From: Streptococcus oralis | Lineage (GTDB): Bacteria > Bacillota > Bacilli > Lactobacillales > Streptococcaceae | Length of the DNA stretch: 64,000 nt | Direction: 5' to 3' | NCBI RefSeq assembly: GCF_002386345.1 | Contig: NZ_CP023507.1 | Coordinates: 1,488,001 to 1,552,000 of the forward strand | Position numbers and translations under genes: made by a program | Shown: piece by piece, positions 27,973 through 39,708 of the stretch | Numbering within the stretch: position 1 is the stretch's first letter | Layout of the letters: each line of letters starts with the position of its first letter | The notes under the pieces: model-generated | The model's input: only the letters and a program-made list of their open reading frames with translations | What the model was told of the DNA's origin: nothing | The model's database searches: none

Positions 27973-28002
27973 CCCACCTAGTCAGGTGGGCTTTTTCTCT
28001 TT
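27973..28002 (+). terminator. Bidirectional terminator between recD2 and tig
   Basis: CCCACCT and AGGTGGG form a tight hairpin with a four-base loop, followed by CTTTTTCTCTTTT rightward; the leftward side is also A/T-rich. It lies between two convergent genes. Confidence 0.88.
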
Positions 28003-28007
28003 TAAGA

Positions 28008-29291
28008 TTATTTAACTGTTGCAGTGCTTGTAATCAATTCAACAGCTTTTTTGATAGTGATATCGTGTTTCAACATATCAGCTGAAAGCAAGTTTTGTAC
28101 TTGTGCAACTTCCATGTTGTAGTCTGCTGCCAATTGCTCAATTTCTTTTTGGATTTCTTCTTCTGAAGCATCAAATCCTTCAGCTTTGGCAACTGCTTCG
28201 ATGACAAGGTTAGTCTTCGTACGTGACTCAGCTTCTGCTTCGTATTGTTTGTGAAGGTCTTCTTGAGTAGTTCCAGTGATTTGGAAGTACATGTCAGGGT
28301 TGATACCTTGGCGTTGCAAGTTTCCAAGGAATTCATTTACTGAACGGTGAACTTCTTCGTGGATCATTTCTTCTGGAAGTTCTACGATTTCAGCGTTTTC
28401 TACAGCTTTATCAATTGCTGCACCTTCAACGGCATCTTTGTATGCTTCTTCTTTCGCAGCAGTCAATTCTTTGCGGTATTTTTCTTTCAATTCGTCAAGA
28501 GTTTCCACTTCTTCGTCGATATCTTTTGCAAGTTCATCGTCAAGAGCTGGAACTTCTTTTGCTTTTACTTCGTGAATAGTTGTTACGAATTTAGCTTCTT
28601 TACCTGCAAGGTCTTCTGCTTGGTAGTCTTCTGGGAATGTTACGATAACATCAACAGTTTCACCAGCTGAGTGTCCAACCAATTGGTCTTCAAAACCAGG
28701 AATGAATTGACCTGATCCAAGTCCAAGTGAGAAGTTTTCACCTTTTCCACCGTCAAATTCAACACCGTCGATAGAACCAACGAAGTCGATGACAACAGTG
28801 TCGCCATTTTCAGCAGCGCCTTCTTTGATAACCAATTCAGCCAAGTTGTTGCGTTCGCGTTCGATACGTTCTTCAACGTCAGCGTCAGTTACTTCTTTTT
28901 CTACATCAACTGATACTTCAAGGTTTTTGTAGTCACCCAATTTTACTTCAGGTTTTGTCACGACTTCAGCAGTGATAACCCAGTCTTGACCTTTTTCCAT
29001 TGAAGTTACGTCAATTTTTGGTTGCGCAACGACTTCAAGACCAGCTTCTTTTACTGCAGCTTCATAAGCGTTTGGCAAAAGTGCGTTCATTGCATCTTGA
29101 TAAAGAGCTTCTTCACCAAATTTTTGGTCGAAGATAGGACGTGGAAGGTGACCTTTACGGAAACCAGGAACGTTAAGAGTTTTCTTTACTGAGTTAAATA
29201 CACGGTCCAATTCTGGTTTGATTTGGTCTTGAGAGATCGTGAAAGTCAAGACTCCACGGTTTGTTTCTTTGTTTTCAAATGATACAGACAT
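28008..29291 (-). CDS. tig: Trigger factor
   Basis: The ribosome-associated chaperone and peptidyl-prolyl isomerase that meets nascent chains at the exit tunnel. The 427-residue protein has the ribosome-docking signature [12 protein letters not shown] near residue 45. The FKBP-type PPIase domain (about residues 155-240) begins at [20 protein letters not shown]. The long helical C-terminal arms are rich in E and K. It has its own promoter with an extended -10. The length and domain order are normal. Confidence 0.96.
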   Translation of the reverse strand: MSVSFENKETNRGVLTFTISQDQIKPELDRVFNSVKKTLNVPGFRKGHLPRPIFDQKFGEEALYQDAMNALLPNAYEAAVKEAGLEVVAQPKIDVTSMEKGQDWVITAEVVTKPEVKLGDYKNLEVSVDVEKEVTDADVEERIERERNNLAELVIKEGAAENGDTVVIDFVGSIDGVEFDGGKGENFSLGLGSGQFIPGFEDQLVGHSAGETVDVIVTFPEDYQAEDLAGKEAKFVTTIHEVKAKEVPALDDELAKDIDEEVETLDELKEKYRKELTAAKEEAYKDAVEGAAIDKAVENAEIVELPEEMIHEEVHRSVNEFLGNLQRQGINPDMYFQITGTTQEDLHKQYEAEAESRTKTNLVIEAVAKAEGFDASEEEIQKEIEQLAADYNMEVAQVQNLLSADMLKHDITIKKAVELITSTATVK

Positions 29292-29328
29292 TCTGTCATT
29301 TCTCCTTAAAATTTTTTAAATACAGTCT

Positions 29329-29358
29329 ATTATAGCATAAACCACGGTTAATTTTCAA
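29329..29358 (-). promoter_or_regulatory. tig promoter
   Basis: Read leftward: -35 TTGAAA, an 18-base spacer and TGCTATAAT (extended -10). The tig ATG follows about 40 bases later behind AAGGAGAAATGACAG. Confidence 0.8.
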
Positions 29359-29383
29359 GTAATGAATGCGCTTTTCAATGATG

Positions 29384-30040
29384 CTAAAGGTACTTGCTTG
29401 CTTCCTTGATACTGAGTTCAGCCATTCTTTCCTTGTTTTTTTCGATGAAGCTTGCTACCCATTCCGGATTGGTTTTGGAGTAGTCTCTTAGGGCCCAGCC
29501 GATGGCTTTGTTGATAAAAAATTCTGTCTGGTCTAGATTATTGAGCAGGACCTTTTCCATCAGTTGGACATTTGTCTTCTCTTTTCTTAACAACTGGTGG
29601 TCAATAGCAACTCGTCTCAGCCAGATATTGTCCGATAGGCTCCATTTTAAAATCACTTCTTCAAGTTTCGGATGGTTAGCCACCAAACTCCCAACTACTC
29701 TATCTAGAATATCTACTGTGTCCCACCAGGACTTGGTCACTACTAGACGCTCAAGCTTAGGCAAATCATCCTTCGTTAGATAAAACTGCATAGCTTTCAA
29801 ATAGTTGGCGCCCACATATTGGTATTCTCTAGGTTCCTTTTCCCAGCAAATATCTACAAAATCCCAGTCAATAACTCTTGTTTTTTTCGCTTCTGGAAAA
29901 TACTTTTTATAGAGGGCATTTCTTTCAGGACCTGCAATACCTAAAAAGGGAAATTGATGGCGCATATAGGCTTCCATTGGGCCTGCTTTCTCAGGCTCTT
30001 TTGCTGCTTCTAGCTCCTCAAGTAAATCTGCAAGACTCAT
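29384..30040 (-). CDS. DNA alkylation repair protein (AlkD-like)
   Basis: A 218-residue all-helical HEAT-like protein of the AlkC/AlkD DNA glycosylase superfamily, which removes N3- and N7-alkyl purines without base flipping. Landmarks are YMRHQFPFLGIAGPERNALYK, SWWDTVDILDRVVGSLV (with the family's conserved Trp and Asp) and FFINKAIGWALRDYSKTNPEWV. It directly follows liaR with no gap (stop and start one base apart), so it is expressed with the LiaFSR stress system, as in pneumococcus. Confidence 0.88.
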   Translation of the reverse strand: MSLADLLEELEAAKEPEKAGPMEAYMRHQFPFLGIAGPERNALYKKYFPEAKKTRVIDWDFVDICWEKEPREYQYVGANYLKAMQFYLTKDDLPKLERLVVTKSWWDTVDILDRVVGSLVANHPKLEEVILKWSLSDNIWLRRVAIDHQLLRKEKTNVQLMEKVLLNNLDQTEFFINKAIGWALRDYSKTNPEWVASFIEKNKERMAELSIKEASKYL

Positions 30041-30673
30041 CTAAAAGTCCTCCTGCCCGACCAAGTGGTGCTGGAAGGCATAGACCGCCGCCTGGGTGCG
30101 ATCGCTGACCTCAAGTTTAGCAAGGATATTGGACACATGGGTCTTGACCGTCTTGAGAGAGATAAAGAGTTCATCTGCAATCCGCTGGTTTTCGTAGCCC
30201 TTGGCAATGAGTTGAAGTACGTCTCGCTCACGCGCAGTCAGCTCCTCATGAAGCTCCATATGATTACGGTGGTATTCAACCTTCTTGCTGACCTCTTGTT
30301 CAATGGCCAGCTCTCCAGCAGCCACCTTGCGGACGGCATGAAGCAGTTCGTCTGCACTAGAAGTCTTGAGCATATAACCTTTGGCACCCGCATTCAAGAC
30401 CGGCATAATTTTTTCATTGTCCAAGTAAGAGGTGACAATTAATATCTTGGCTTCAGGCCATTCTTTGAGGATGGCTAAGGTCGCGTCAATCCCATTCATC
30501 TCAGGCATGACGATATCCATGACAATGACATCTGGACGCAGTTTCAAGGCCAAGTCAATACCTTGAGCCCCATTAGCAGCCTCGCCCACAACTTCCACAT
30601 CGTCTTGGAGATCAAAATAGCTTTTCAAGCCCAATCGAACCATTTCATGGTCATCTACCAGTAAAATTTTCAT
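30041..30673 (-). CDS. liaR: Response regulator LiaR (VraR-like)
   Basis: A NarL/LuxR-type regulator of 210 residues. The receiver domain has Asp53 in VIVMDIVMPEMNG as phosphoacceptor and acidic DD at 7-8. The C-terminal helix-turn-helix contains LTARERDVLQLIAKGYENQRIADELF. LiaR answers cell-wall damage sensed by LiaS. The order liaF-liaS-liaR-alkD is that of pneumococcus. Thirteen bases separate it from liaS. Confidence 0.93.
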   Translation of the reverse strand: MKILLVDDHEMVRLGLKSYFDLQDDVEVVGEAANGAQGIDLALKLRPDVIVMDIVMPEMNGIDATLAILKEWPEAKILIVTSYLDNEKIMPVLNAGAKGYMLKTSSADELLHAVRKVAAGELAIEQEVSKKVEYHRNHMELHEELTARERDVLQLIAKGYENQRIADELFISLKTVKTHVSNILAKLEVSDRTQAAVYAFQHHLVGQEDF

Positions 30674-30686
30674 CTCTACTCCTTTA

Positions 30687-31682
30687 TCATTCCTTATCTA
30701 GCAGGGGAATACGGATATCAACCGCCAGTCCTTGCTTGGGTGCTGTCAAGAGTTGAACCGTTCCTGCCATATCTTCGACTCGCTCCTTGATATTTCGCAG
30801 TCCATAACTCAAGTCGTCTAAGCTCCCTAACTGGAAACCAATCCCATTGTCCACCACCTTCAGCTGCACTTCAACATCTGTCTGATAGAGGTAGACATCT
30901 AGGCAAGATGCCTGGGCATGGCGGAGGGTATTGCTGATCAACTCCTGCAAAATACGGAAGATATGTTCTTCAATCTTCTTGGGCAATTTAGACACATTCT
31001 GCTTGAGACTAACCTTGAGATCACTCTTGTCCTCAAGCTCTTTTAAGAGGATTTGAATCCCCTCAACTAGACTCTTCTCTTCCAACTCAACTGGTCGCAA
31101 ATGTAGGAGCAAGACCCGCAAATCCTTTTGGGCTGTCTCTAGGATGGCCGCGACACTTTGCAACTGGGTCTGCATCTTTTCTCTATCCAGCTTCAAAGCC
31201 TGTTGACTGACACCTGATAAAATCATATGGGCTGCAAACAACTCCTGACTAACTGTATCGTGCAGGTCGCGTGCAATCCGCTTCCGTTCTTTCTCGATGA
31301 TTGCTTCTTCCTTGACCAGGCTTTGATTTTCAGCCTTTTGAACAGCTTCTGTCAAGAGGTTGAGCTTGCCAGACAAGGACTTAAAACTGGCATCCAAGTC
31401 TGGATCTGCAAAGGCAACCACCTCTTTCCCTGCTAGCAGTCGCTTGAGATTGACTTGCATTTTTCTGCGAGAGACTTCTTCTATCACGCGCCAAAAGAGG
31501 ACAAAAAAGAAGGTCATGGAAAGGCTAAAGACCAAGATCAAGAAGATGAGTTTCTCTGTTTTCTCGATATCCTGTAGCAAATAGGACCAGTCTAGTTCAA
31601 AAATATCAAGTAGACTATTGGTCAAAAAGAGGATAAAGAGGAAAGAAGTCAGGCCGATTAACAGATACGATTGCTTTTTCAT
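30687..31682 (-). CDS. liaS: Sensor histidine kinase LiaS (VraS-like)
   Basis: A 331-residue membrane kinase with two N-terminal helices (about residues 5-25 and 45-68) separated by a very short outer loop, typical of intramembrane-sensing kinases. The HisKA_3 dimerisation box is IARDLHDTVSQELFAAH with phosphorylated His141. The HATPase domain includes ILQELISNTLRHAQAS and VVDNGIGFQL. It overlaps liaF by four bases. It responds to lipid II-binding antibiotics and other envelope stress in relatives, with LiaF as inhibitor. Confidence 0.93.
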   Translation of the reverse strand: MKKQSYLLIGLTSFLFILFLTNSLLDIFELDWSYLLQDIEKTEKLIFLILVFSLSMTFFFVLFWRVIEEVSRRKMQVNLKRLLAGKEVVAFADPDLDASFKSLSGKLNLLTEAVQKAENQSLVKEEAIIEKERKRIARDLHDTVSQELFAAHMILSGVSQQALKLDREKMQTQLQSVAAILETAQKDLRVLLLHLRPVELEEKSLVEGIQILLKELEDKSDLKVSLKQNVSKLPKKIEEHIFRILQELISNTLRHAQASCLDVYLYQTDVEVQLKVVDNGIGFQLGSLDDLSYGLRNIKERVEDMAGTVQLLTAPKQGLAVDIRIPLLDKE

Positions 31683-32377
31683 CCTCTGACCACCTCCACA
31701 TCGCCAACCATAGTAGTTAGGAAAATCTTGACGCTCTTGTTACTCTTGAGATAGTCTCTGGTTTCCTGATGATAGTGTTCATTGCGGAGGGATTTCTTAG
31801 GTTGATGAAGGAATGTTAAATCTCCATAGAGGCAGTTGACACTGAGGCTAATTTCCACATCAACAGGTACGATAATCCTAGTCGTTCCGACCATTTTTCT
31901 AAGGATAATGACATTGTCATGATTGGTTAGGATAACTCTTTCCAAATGAATGGTGTCCTTGCCCATGAGGCGAAAGAGGTTGATATCATCAAATTGGCAG
32001 GTCTGGTGGCTAGAAAAATGATGGAGATTGCCAAACCAAGGATTGCGTTCATTTTTTACCGTCACCACCTCTTCAAATACCAAGTCCGTCTCCTCTCTTT
32101 CTTGATTCATCATCGGATAGAGAAGAAAGAGACTATAGATAACTGCCACAAAGATGGCTAAAATCACAAAGGGATTGAGCATGATGATAAAAAAGAAAAG
32201 AATAGTCGCCACAAGGAGGAAAACGTTGTTGCCTTCTTTACCTGTATAATAACGAAGCAAGAGCAAAAAGAGGAATAGAATCAGCAGAAAACGCGAAAAA
32301 TGCTCTGATACCATCAAAATCAGAGCTCCCGTCAATAGACAGGCTTCGATAAATAAAAAGATTTGAAATTTTTTCAT
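31679..32377 (-). CDS. liaF: LiaF-type negative regulator of LiaSR
   Basis: A 232-residue protein with about four N-terminal membrane segments (residues 5-90) and a C-terminal beta-rich domain of the DUF2154/LiaF-like type (NLHHFSSHQTCQFDDINLFRLMGKDTIHLE, MVGTTRIIVPVDVEISLSVNCLYGDL). LiaF keeps LiaS off in unstressed cells. It is first in the liaFSR unit. A short palindrome lies about 45 bases before its start and could be the LiaR site. Confidence 0.9.
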   Translation of the reverse strand: MKKFQIFLFIEACLLTGALILMVSEHFSRFLLILFLFLLLLRYYTGKEGNNVFLLVATILFFFIIMLNPFVILAIFVAVIYSLFLLYPMMNQEREETDLVFEEVVTVKNERNPWFGNLHHFSSHQTCQFDDINLFRLMGKDTIHLERVILTNHDNVIILRKMVGTTRIIVPVDVEISLSVNCLYGDLTFLHQPKKSLRNEHYHQETRDYLKSNKSVKIFLTTMVGDVEVVRG

Positions 32378-32422
32378 AGATGCATCCTCTCCCTTCTATT
32401 TTATCACAATTCAAAAAAGTCA

Positions 32423-32435
32423 CCTCGGTCTGAGG
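32423..32435 (-). promoter_or_regulatory. Inverted repeat upstream of liaF, candidate LiaR site
   Basis: CCTC-AGACC-GAGG (read leftward) lies just upstream of a likely -10 GATAAAAT of liaF. LiaR is autoregulated in relatives, so an operator is expected about here. The match to a known LiaR box is not established by me. Confidence 0.4.
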
Positions 32436-32464
32436 ATGGAAAAAAAGGCGTTGACAAAGAGAGA

Positions 32465-32493
32465 CAAAAAAGGGCGGGATTCTTGTCCCGACC
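32465..32493 (-). terminator. Terminator of the mevalonate operon
   Basis: Read leftward, GGTCGGGA and TCCCGCC form a hairpin followed by six T. It starts four bases past the fni stop. Confidence 0.75.
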
Positions 32494-32496
32494 TCT

Positions 32497-34475
<1,979 letters not shown>

Positions 34476-34489
<14 letters not shown>

Positions 34490-35429
34490 CTTGGCTCAAA
34501 TCCTTTGTTTTTGACACAATCAGGCGGTAACGTTGACCAAATATTTCAGATAGATGCTCCAAGTCTTTCTCCTGACAGAGGACCTTGACATTGGGACCGG
34601 CATCCATGGTAAAGTAACAGGCTTCACCTTGCTCACGAAGCTGGCGAACAAAGTCCATGGCTTCATAGGAAGCATCCTTTAGATAAGAAAAGGCTGGACT
34701 AGCAGTCTTGGTCGTAGCGTGCATGGCTAGGGCATTTTTCTCCGTTAATTCCCCAACCTTAGCAAAATCATTCTCTTTGAGATAAACCAGCATATCCTGA
34801 TAATCCTTCTCAGACTGGCGAACCCAATCACCAAAGGTCGTCGAGGTTTCCACACAGAGTTTCATCCCATCACGGCTAGAAATTGGTTTTTTCTTGTCCT
34901 CCAGCACCAACATAATCATAGCTAGTTTCAAGTCTGTCTCTACAGGGTAGATTTCCCCACTATCCTTGTCCCAAGCACCGAGTGGTCCATAAAAACTGCG
35001 AGAGGATGAACCTGAAGCAAACTTAGCCTCCTGTGCCAACTGACTCCGATTCAAACCAAGCTGAAAATAAGCATTGCAAGCCTTGACCAAGGCGGACAAA
35101 CCACTGGAACTGGAAGACAGACCCGCCGCGGTCGGCATGTTGTTTTGGGTATCGATACGGACAAAACCCTCACCTTCTGGACGGTAGCGGTCGATAATCT
35201 TGCTCATCTTGGCATGCTCCGCCTCATTTTGGAGCTGACCATTGATATAAAAGGCATCCGCCGTCGCATGGGCTGGTAGAGGCGACAAGGTCGTCTCTGT
35301 ATACATATTTTCCAAAGTCAGAGAGATACTGCTAGTAGCAGGAACCATCTCTTTCTCTTTTTTCTTTCCCCAGTATTTGATAATGGCAATATTTGCGTAG
35401 GAACGTACTGTTACAGGCTTTCGATCCAT
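34476..35429 (-). CDS. mvaD: Diphosphomevalonate decarboxylase
   Basis: An ATP-dependent decarboxylase giving isopentenyl diphosphate. The 317-residue GHMP-fold protein has the diagnostic N-terminal SYANIAIIKYWGKKKEKEM, then PTAAGLSSSSSGLSALVKA, ASGSSSRSFYGPLGAWDK and YFTMDAGPNVKVLC. ATG 35429 lies inside the end of mvaK1, with AAAGGAG ten bases upstream. A reading from 35510 would run antisense to no family sequence and is rejected. Confidence 0.95.
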
Positions 35430-36289
35430 GTCTGAACAGCTCCTTTCTCTTCTAATCGTTTTGCTAGTTCTTGTGCTTGATCCAGATTGGCTACCAAGGC
35501 AATGATACAACCTCCTAGGCCACCACCACTCATCTTGGCACCCAGAGCACCGTCGCTCAGAGCCGTTTCAACGAGGGAGTCTGCCTCAGGGCTGCTGACA
35601 CCAATTTCTTTTAAATGTAGATGCGCTTGACTGAGGATTTGTCCCAGTCTTTCAGCATCTTTTCGTCTAATCGCATCTTCTGCCTGCTGGGTCAATTCTC
35701 CCAAGGCATGCAAAAACGGTAGGGCATCCTTCCCCATACTTTGAACCACTTGGATGGCTTCACGAGTGTGGCCATACACACCTGTATCAGCAATCACCAA
35801 ATAGGCAGATAGATTCATCTCAAGCTCTGTAAATCCAAGGTTCTTGATAAAGCGAATGGGTTGGTCACTGAGACAGGTCTTGGCATCCAAACCGCTTGGA
35901 TTCATATGGGCAATCATCTCAGCCCGATTGACCAAGATTTCTAGCACATCGTGAGGCAGGTCGGCTTGGTAGTAGTCAAATACCGCACGAATGGCCGCTA
36001 TGCTGATAGCCGCTGACGAACCCATCCCCCGTTTTTCAGGGATAGCCGAGTCAATCACACATCGAATGCAGGCTTCTTTGATATCCAAATACTCCAGCGA
36101 GGCATAAACCGCCATGGACAAGGTATCCTCCTCATAAAGACGCCATGGACTTTCAGCAGGGACCACCTTACAGGTCACCTCCACCTCTATGAGAGGCAAG
36201 GAAATGGCAGGATAGCCGTATACAACAGCGTGCTCTCCTATTAAAATAATCTTACTATGTGCCTGACCGACACCAACTTTTTTTGTCAT
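35411..36289 (-). CDS. mvaK1: Mevalonate kinase
   Basis: The first kinase of the lower mevalonate pathway (292 residues). GHMP motifs are GQAHSKIILIGEHAVVYGYPA (in two overlapping parts), EKRGMGSSAAISIAAIRAV and AKMSGGGLGGCIIAL. In pneumococcus the enzyme is inhibited by diphosphomevalonate. First gene of the operon; a TATAAT hexamer lies about 70 bases upstream, but no good -35 is visible. Mevalonate supply by HMG-CoA synthase and reductase must come from elsewhere. Confidence 0.95.
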   Translation of the reverse strand: MTKKVGVGQAHSKIILIGEHAVVYGYPAISLPLIEVEVTCKVVPAESPWRLYEEDTLSMAVYASLEYLDIKEACIRCVIDSAIPEKRGMGSSAAISIAAIRAVFDYYQADLPHDVLEILVNRAEMIAHMNPSGLDAKTCLSDQPIRFIKNLGFTELEMNLSAYLVIADTGVYGHTREAIQVVQSMGKDALPFLHALGELTQQAEDAIRRKDAERLGQILSQAHLHLKEIGVSSPEADSLVETALSDGALGAKMSGGGLGGCIIALVANLDQAQELAKRLEEKGAVQTWIESL

Positions 36290-36366
36290 GTTTTCCTTTA
36301 ACCAGACGAAAAGACCGTCTCATTTCATACAGTAGTATTTTCTCCTATCTATTTTATTATATTTTC

Positions 36367-36398
36367 ACAAAAAAAGCGATTGTTTCCTTCACAATCGC
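36367..36398 (-). terminator. Terminator after the choline-binding protein gene
   Basis: Read leftward, GCGATTGT pairs with ACAATCGC around a seven-base loop and is followed by seven T. Confidence 0.88.
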
Positions 36399-36406
36399 CT
36401 CTTTCA

Positions 36407-37408
36407 TTATTGAACCCATTCGCCATTATAGTTGACGTAGTAGCCATCTACAGTGGTATTCACTGCTAAAGCACCTGAGCTATAAGCATAGTACCATTTG
36501 CCATTGACTTGGAACCAACCTGTCTTCATATCTCCATTACTTGCATTGAGGTAGTACCAAGTTGAGCCGTCTTGAAGCCAGCCGGTTGCCATAGTTCCTG
36601 ATGAACGGAGATAGTACCACTTGTTACCAACATAAGCCCAACCTGTCTTCATATCACCATTTTGAGCATCTAGATAATACCAAGATGAGCCTACCTGATA
36701 CCAGCCAGTCGCCATTGCTCCTGATGAACGAAGGTAGTACCACTTATTGCCAAGTTGCTGCCAACCAGTTTGCATGATGCCAGTTGTTGGATCTAAGTAG
36801 TACCAAGCTGAACCATCGTTTATCCAACCTGCACGTCTTTCACCACCAATATAGTTTTCTCCATTAATTTCCGTTTTAGCTAAATAATACCAATTAGACT
36901 GGTCATAAAGCCAACCTGTCTCTAAAGAATGATCTTGATTAAAGTAATAGTTCGTGTAAAAACTCTTCTCTTCTTTATCTTCTGGGTTTGTACGTTTTTC
37001 CCCATACTTTCTTCCAACACTGTCTTTAGTTTTAACCTCTAATGCTTTCCAACCAACAAACTCTTGTAGCACTCCATTTTTGTCAAAGTAGTACCATTCT
37101 GGCATTGGGGAACCTTCTAATCTGATACCATTTGGGTAAGGACCAATTGTATATCCTTTAACTGGCATTGGAATATATTGCCAACCAACAACCATTTCAC
37201 CATTATAATCAAAATAATAGGTCTTGCCATCAATCACTCGCCAGTCCGTTTCTTTGATGTCACCCTTCTTGTAGTAGGTTCTACCATTTTCTTGGACAAA
37301 TTGCCAGCCTTCTGAATCAACATCATCCGCAAAGACGGTGCTTGTCGCTAACAAAGCAAAGAAAAAGACTGTCAGTCCAACTTGCATCATTATTTTAAAT
37401 TTTTTCAT
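36407..37408 (-). CDS. Choline-binding surface protein (CbpJ/CbpC-like)
   Basis: A 333-residue secreted protein. The signal peptide (residues 1-27) ends in VFADD. The rest is almost wholly choline-binding repeats with the pattern GW..........WYYL, at least ten of them, some irregular in the N-terminal half. There is no catalytic domain. It would attach to phosphocholine on teichoic acids without covalent anchoring. Pneumococcal relatives act in adhesion, immune evasion or modulation of other cell-wall hydrolases. It has its own strong promoter and terminator and lies between the mevalonate operon and ritR, a slot used by cbp genes in pneumococcus. The specific name cannot be assigned. Confidence 0.88.
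   Translation of the reverse strand: MKKFKIMMQVGLTVFFFALLATSTVFADDVDSEGWQFVQENGRTYYKKGDIKETDWRVIDGKTYYFDYNGEMVVGWQYIPMPVKGYTIGPYPNGIRLEGSPMPEWYYFDKNGVLQEFVGWKALEVKTKDSVGRKYGEKRTNPEDKEEKSFYTNYYFNQDHSLETGWLYDQSNWYYLAKTEINGENYIGGERRAGWINDGSAWYYLDPTTGIMQTGWQQLGNKWYYLRSSGAMATGWYQVGSSWYYLDAQNGDMKTGWAYVGNKWYYLRSSGTMATGWLQDGSTWYYLNASNGDMKTGWFQVNGKWYYAYSSGALAVNTTVDGYYVNYNGEWVQ
36420..36840. repeat. Choline-binding repeat DNA
   Basis: Tandem ~60-base repeats encode the regular choline-binding modules. Two nearly identical 120-base pairs encode QDGSTWYYLNASNGDMKTGW and VGSSWYYLDAQNGDMKTGW type units, alternating with RSSGTMATGW and RSSGAMATGW. Such arrays change length readily by recombination. Confidence 0.75.
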
Positions 37409-37429
37409 TAGATCTTTCCTCCATAACTG

Positions 37430-37458
37430 ATTGTAGCAAAGACTTTATTGTATGTCAA
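37430..37458 (-). promoter_or_regulatory. Promoter of the choline-binding protein gene
   Basis: Read leftward: consensus -35 TTGACA, a 17-base spacer and -10 TACAAT. The predicted start is about 15 bases before the ATG, and GGAGGAAAGATCTA serves as ribosome binding site. Confidence 0.87.
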
Positions 37459-37474
37459 TATATAGAAACTTCTC

Positions 37475-37507
37475 AAAAAAAGCAGTTACACAACTGCAAC
37501 TGCTTTT
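37475..37507 (-). terminator. Terminator after ritR
   Basis: Read leftward, AAAAGCAGTT pairs with AACTGCTTTT around an eleven-base loop, ending in a seven-T run. It abuts the ritR stop and lies just upstream of the choline-binding protein promoter. Confidence 0.85.
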
Positions 37508-38197
37508 CTATTCTTGCATGGTGTAACCAACACCACGCACGGTTTTAATGTAGCTTTTTTGACCTTTTACATCAAGCTTGCTACGTAGATAACGGATATA
37601 AACATCCACGATATTGGTTTCTGTCGCACTTTCGTACTTCCAAACACTTTCCAACAACTGCTCACGAGTCAAGACCTTCTTGCTTCCCATGAGAGTGGCC
37701 AAAAGGTCATACTCACGGCGCGTCAGAGCAATCATCTCCTCGCCACGATAAACGGTATGATGTTCTACATCCATACGCAAATTGCGGTAAGACGTTGGGA
37801 CCTTCATCTGACTACAATGTTGGTCGATAAAGTCCCGACCTCGGAAAATCGCTGAAATACGAGCCACCAGCTGATCAATAATCACTGGCTTATAGATGTA
37901 AGAAACGGCGAAGCGCTGGATTGTCTCAATCTGGTCTTGCAATTCTTCGCGATGGTCCAAGACCATGATCACTGAGGCAGGTTTTGTCCGACTCAGCCTC
38001 TCTGCAAAATCCTGGGCCGTCATATCCCCCAGACGAGCATTCAGTAAAATCAAGTCATAATCTGTCTGGAGAGCCATGGAGAGGGCTTTTTGCCCCTCCT
38101 CGACCAGATCAACACGGTATTGCTCTTTTTGGAGTTCCAGACTGAGAAAATGAGCGAGATTTCGTTCTTTCTCAAGTAATAAAATCCGTTTCCCCAT
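37508..38197 (-). CDS. ritR: Orphan response regulator RitR
   Basis: A 229-residue OmpR-type regulator that in pneumococcus represses iron uptake (piu) and responds to peroxide through a cysteine, not to a kinase. Both hallmarks are present: the usual phosphoacceptor Asp is Asn53 (LILLNARLGDM), and Cys128 lies in the linker (DQHCSQMKVP). The winged-helix domain includes LTRREYDLLATLM and IYIRYLRSKLD-like sequence ending in TVRGVGYTMQE. No histidine kinase is next to it. It follows gnd by eleven bases and is co-transcribed with it. Confidence 0.93.
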   Translation of the reverse strand: MGKRILLLEKERNLAHFLSLELQKEQYRVDLVEEGQKALSMALQTDYDLILLNARLGDMTAQDFAERLSRTKPASVIMVLDHREELQDQIETIQRFAVSYIYKPVIIDQLVARISAIFRGRDFIDQHCSQMKVPTSYRNLRMDVEHHTVYRGEEMIALTRREYDLLATLMGSKKVLTREQLLESVWKYESATETNIVDVYIRYLRSKLDVKGQKSYIKTVRGVGYTMQE

Positions 38198-38208
38198 GGC
38201 AGACCTAC

Positions 38209-39633
38209 TTATTTTTCGTCATACCAAGAGTAGTGGAATGTTCCTTCTTTGTCTTTACGTTGGTAAGTGTGGGCACCAAAGTAGTCACGTTGCGCTTGGA
38301 TCAAGTTAGCAGGAAGGTCAGCTGAACGGTAGCTATCAAAGTAAGTAATAGCTGCTGAGAAGGTTGGCACTGGTACACCAGCTTGAACAGCAAGAGCTAC
38401 GATATCACGCACTGCTTGTTGGTACTTGGCAGTGACATCCAAGAAGTATTCATCCAAGAGAAGGTTTGCAAGGTCTGCATCACGGTTGTAGGCATCTGTG
38501 ATCTTTTGCAAGAAACGAGAACGGATGATACAGCCATCACGCCAGATAGATGCGATGTCCGCAAATGGCAAGTTCCAGTTATTTTCTTTAGAAGCCACAT
38601 GCAATTGAGCAAAACCTTGTGCGTATGAGATGATTTTTGAGAAGTAAAGGGCTTGACGGATCTTTTCAATCAACTCAGCCTTGTCACCTTCAAATTTGAA
38701 AGTAGCTGGTTTTGGAAGCACCTTGCTAGCATGTACACGCTCTTCTTTGTATGTAGAGATGTAACGCGCAAATACTGACTCAGTGATGAGTGACAATGGC
38801 ACACCAAGGTCAAGAGCTGATTGGCTAGTCCATTTACCAGTTCCCTTGTTGCCTGCAGCATCAAGGATATAGTCTACGATTGGTCCATCTTGACCTTCAT
38901 CATCTTTACGGCTCAAGATATCAGCTGTGATTTCGATCAAGTAGCTGTCCAACTCGCCCTTGTTCCACTCAGTAAAAATTTCTGCCATGTCTTCTGCAGA
39001 AAGGCCAAGCAAGTGTTGCATGAGGTCGTAGCTTTCTGCGATCAATTGCATGTCACCATACTCGATACCGTTGTGGACCATTTTCACATAGTGACCAGCT
39101 CCATCAGGACCGATGTAAGTCACACATGGTTTTCCATCTTCTGGTGCTTTAGCTGAGATTTCTTCGAGAACATCCGCAACCAATTCGTAGGCTTCTTTTT
39201 GTCCACCAGGCATGATAGACGGACCTTCAAGGGCACCTTTTTCACCACCAGAAACCCCCGTACCGATAAAGTTGATGCCTGAGTTTGCCAATTCTTCATT
39301 ACGGCGGATGGTATCTTTGTAGAAAGTGTTTCCTCCGTCAATCAAGATATCTCCCTTGTCAAGGTGGGGAAGAAGGGCTTGGATAGTTGCGTCTGTACCA
39401 GGTCCAGCTTGAACCATCAGCATGATACGACGAGGTTTTTCGATTGAGTTTACAAAGCTTTCCACGTCATAGCTTGGCACAAAGTTCTTTTCAGGATGGC
39501 AAGCAATTACGTCTTCTGTTTTTTCTTTACTACGGTTGTAAATGGCAACTGTATAACCACGAGATTCGATATTTAGGGCAAGGTTACGACCCATTACGGC
39601 CATACCAACGACACCAAAGTTAGCTTTTGTCAT
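38209..39633 (-). CDS. gnd: 6-phosphogluconate dehydrogenase, decarboxylating
   Basis: The oxidative pentose phosphate enzyme that gives ribulose 5-phosphate, CO2 and NADPH. The 474-residue protein has the Rossmann motif [20 protein letters not shown] with NRSKEKT for NADP. Further landmarks are [20 protein letters not shown], the catalytic [17 protein letters not shown] region and [18 protein letters not shown]. It is followed at once by ritR, which links NADPH supply to an oxidant-sensing regulator. Confidence 0.97.
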   Translation of the reverse strand: MTKANFGVVGMAVMGRNLALNIESRGYTVAIYNRSKEKTEDVIACHPEKNFVPSYDVESFVNSIEKPRRIMLMVQAGPGTDATIQALLPHLDKGDILIDGGNTFYKDTIRRNEELANSGINFIGTGVSGGEKGALEGPSIMPGGQKEAYELVADVLEEISAKAPEDGKPCVTYIGPDGAGHYVKMVHNGIEYGDMQLIAESYDLMQHLLGLSAEDMAEIFTEWNKGELDSYLIEITADILSRKDDEGQDGPIVDYILDAAGNKGTGKWTSQSALDLGVPLSLITESVFARYISTYKEERVHASKVLPKPATFKFEGDKAELIEKIRQALYFSKIISYAQGFAQLHVASKENNWNLPFADIASIWRDGCIIRSRFLQKITDAYNRDADLANLLLDEYFLDVTAKYQQAVRDIVALAVQAGVPVPTFSAAITYFDSYRSADLPANLIQAQRDYFGAHTYQRKDKEGTFHYSWYDEK

Positions 39634-39708
39634 GTGACACTCCTCTTGTTTAATATGTTTTATTTTATCATTTTTACCTATGAAAGGAAAGAATTTTGTA
39701 ACGGAGTC

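Noticed and set aside
35430..35510. N-terminal extension of diphosphomevalonate decarboxylase
   Set aside because: It is an out-of-frame reading of the mvaK1 end; the family sequence and a ribosome binding site fit ATG 35429.
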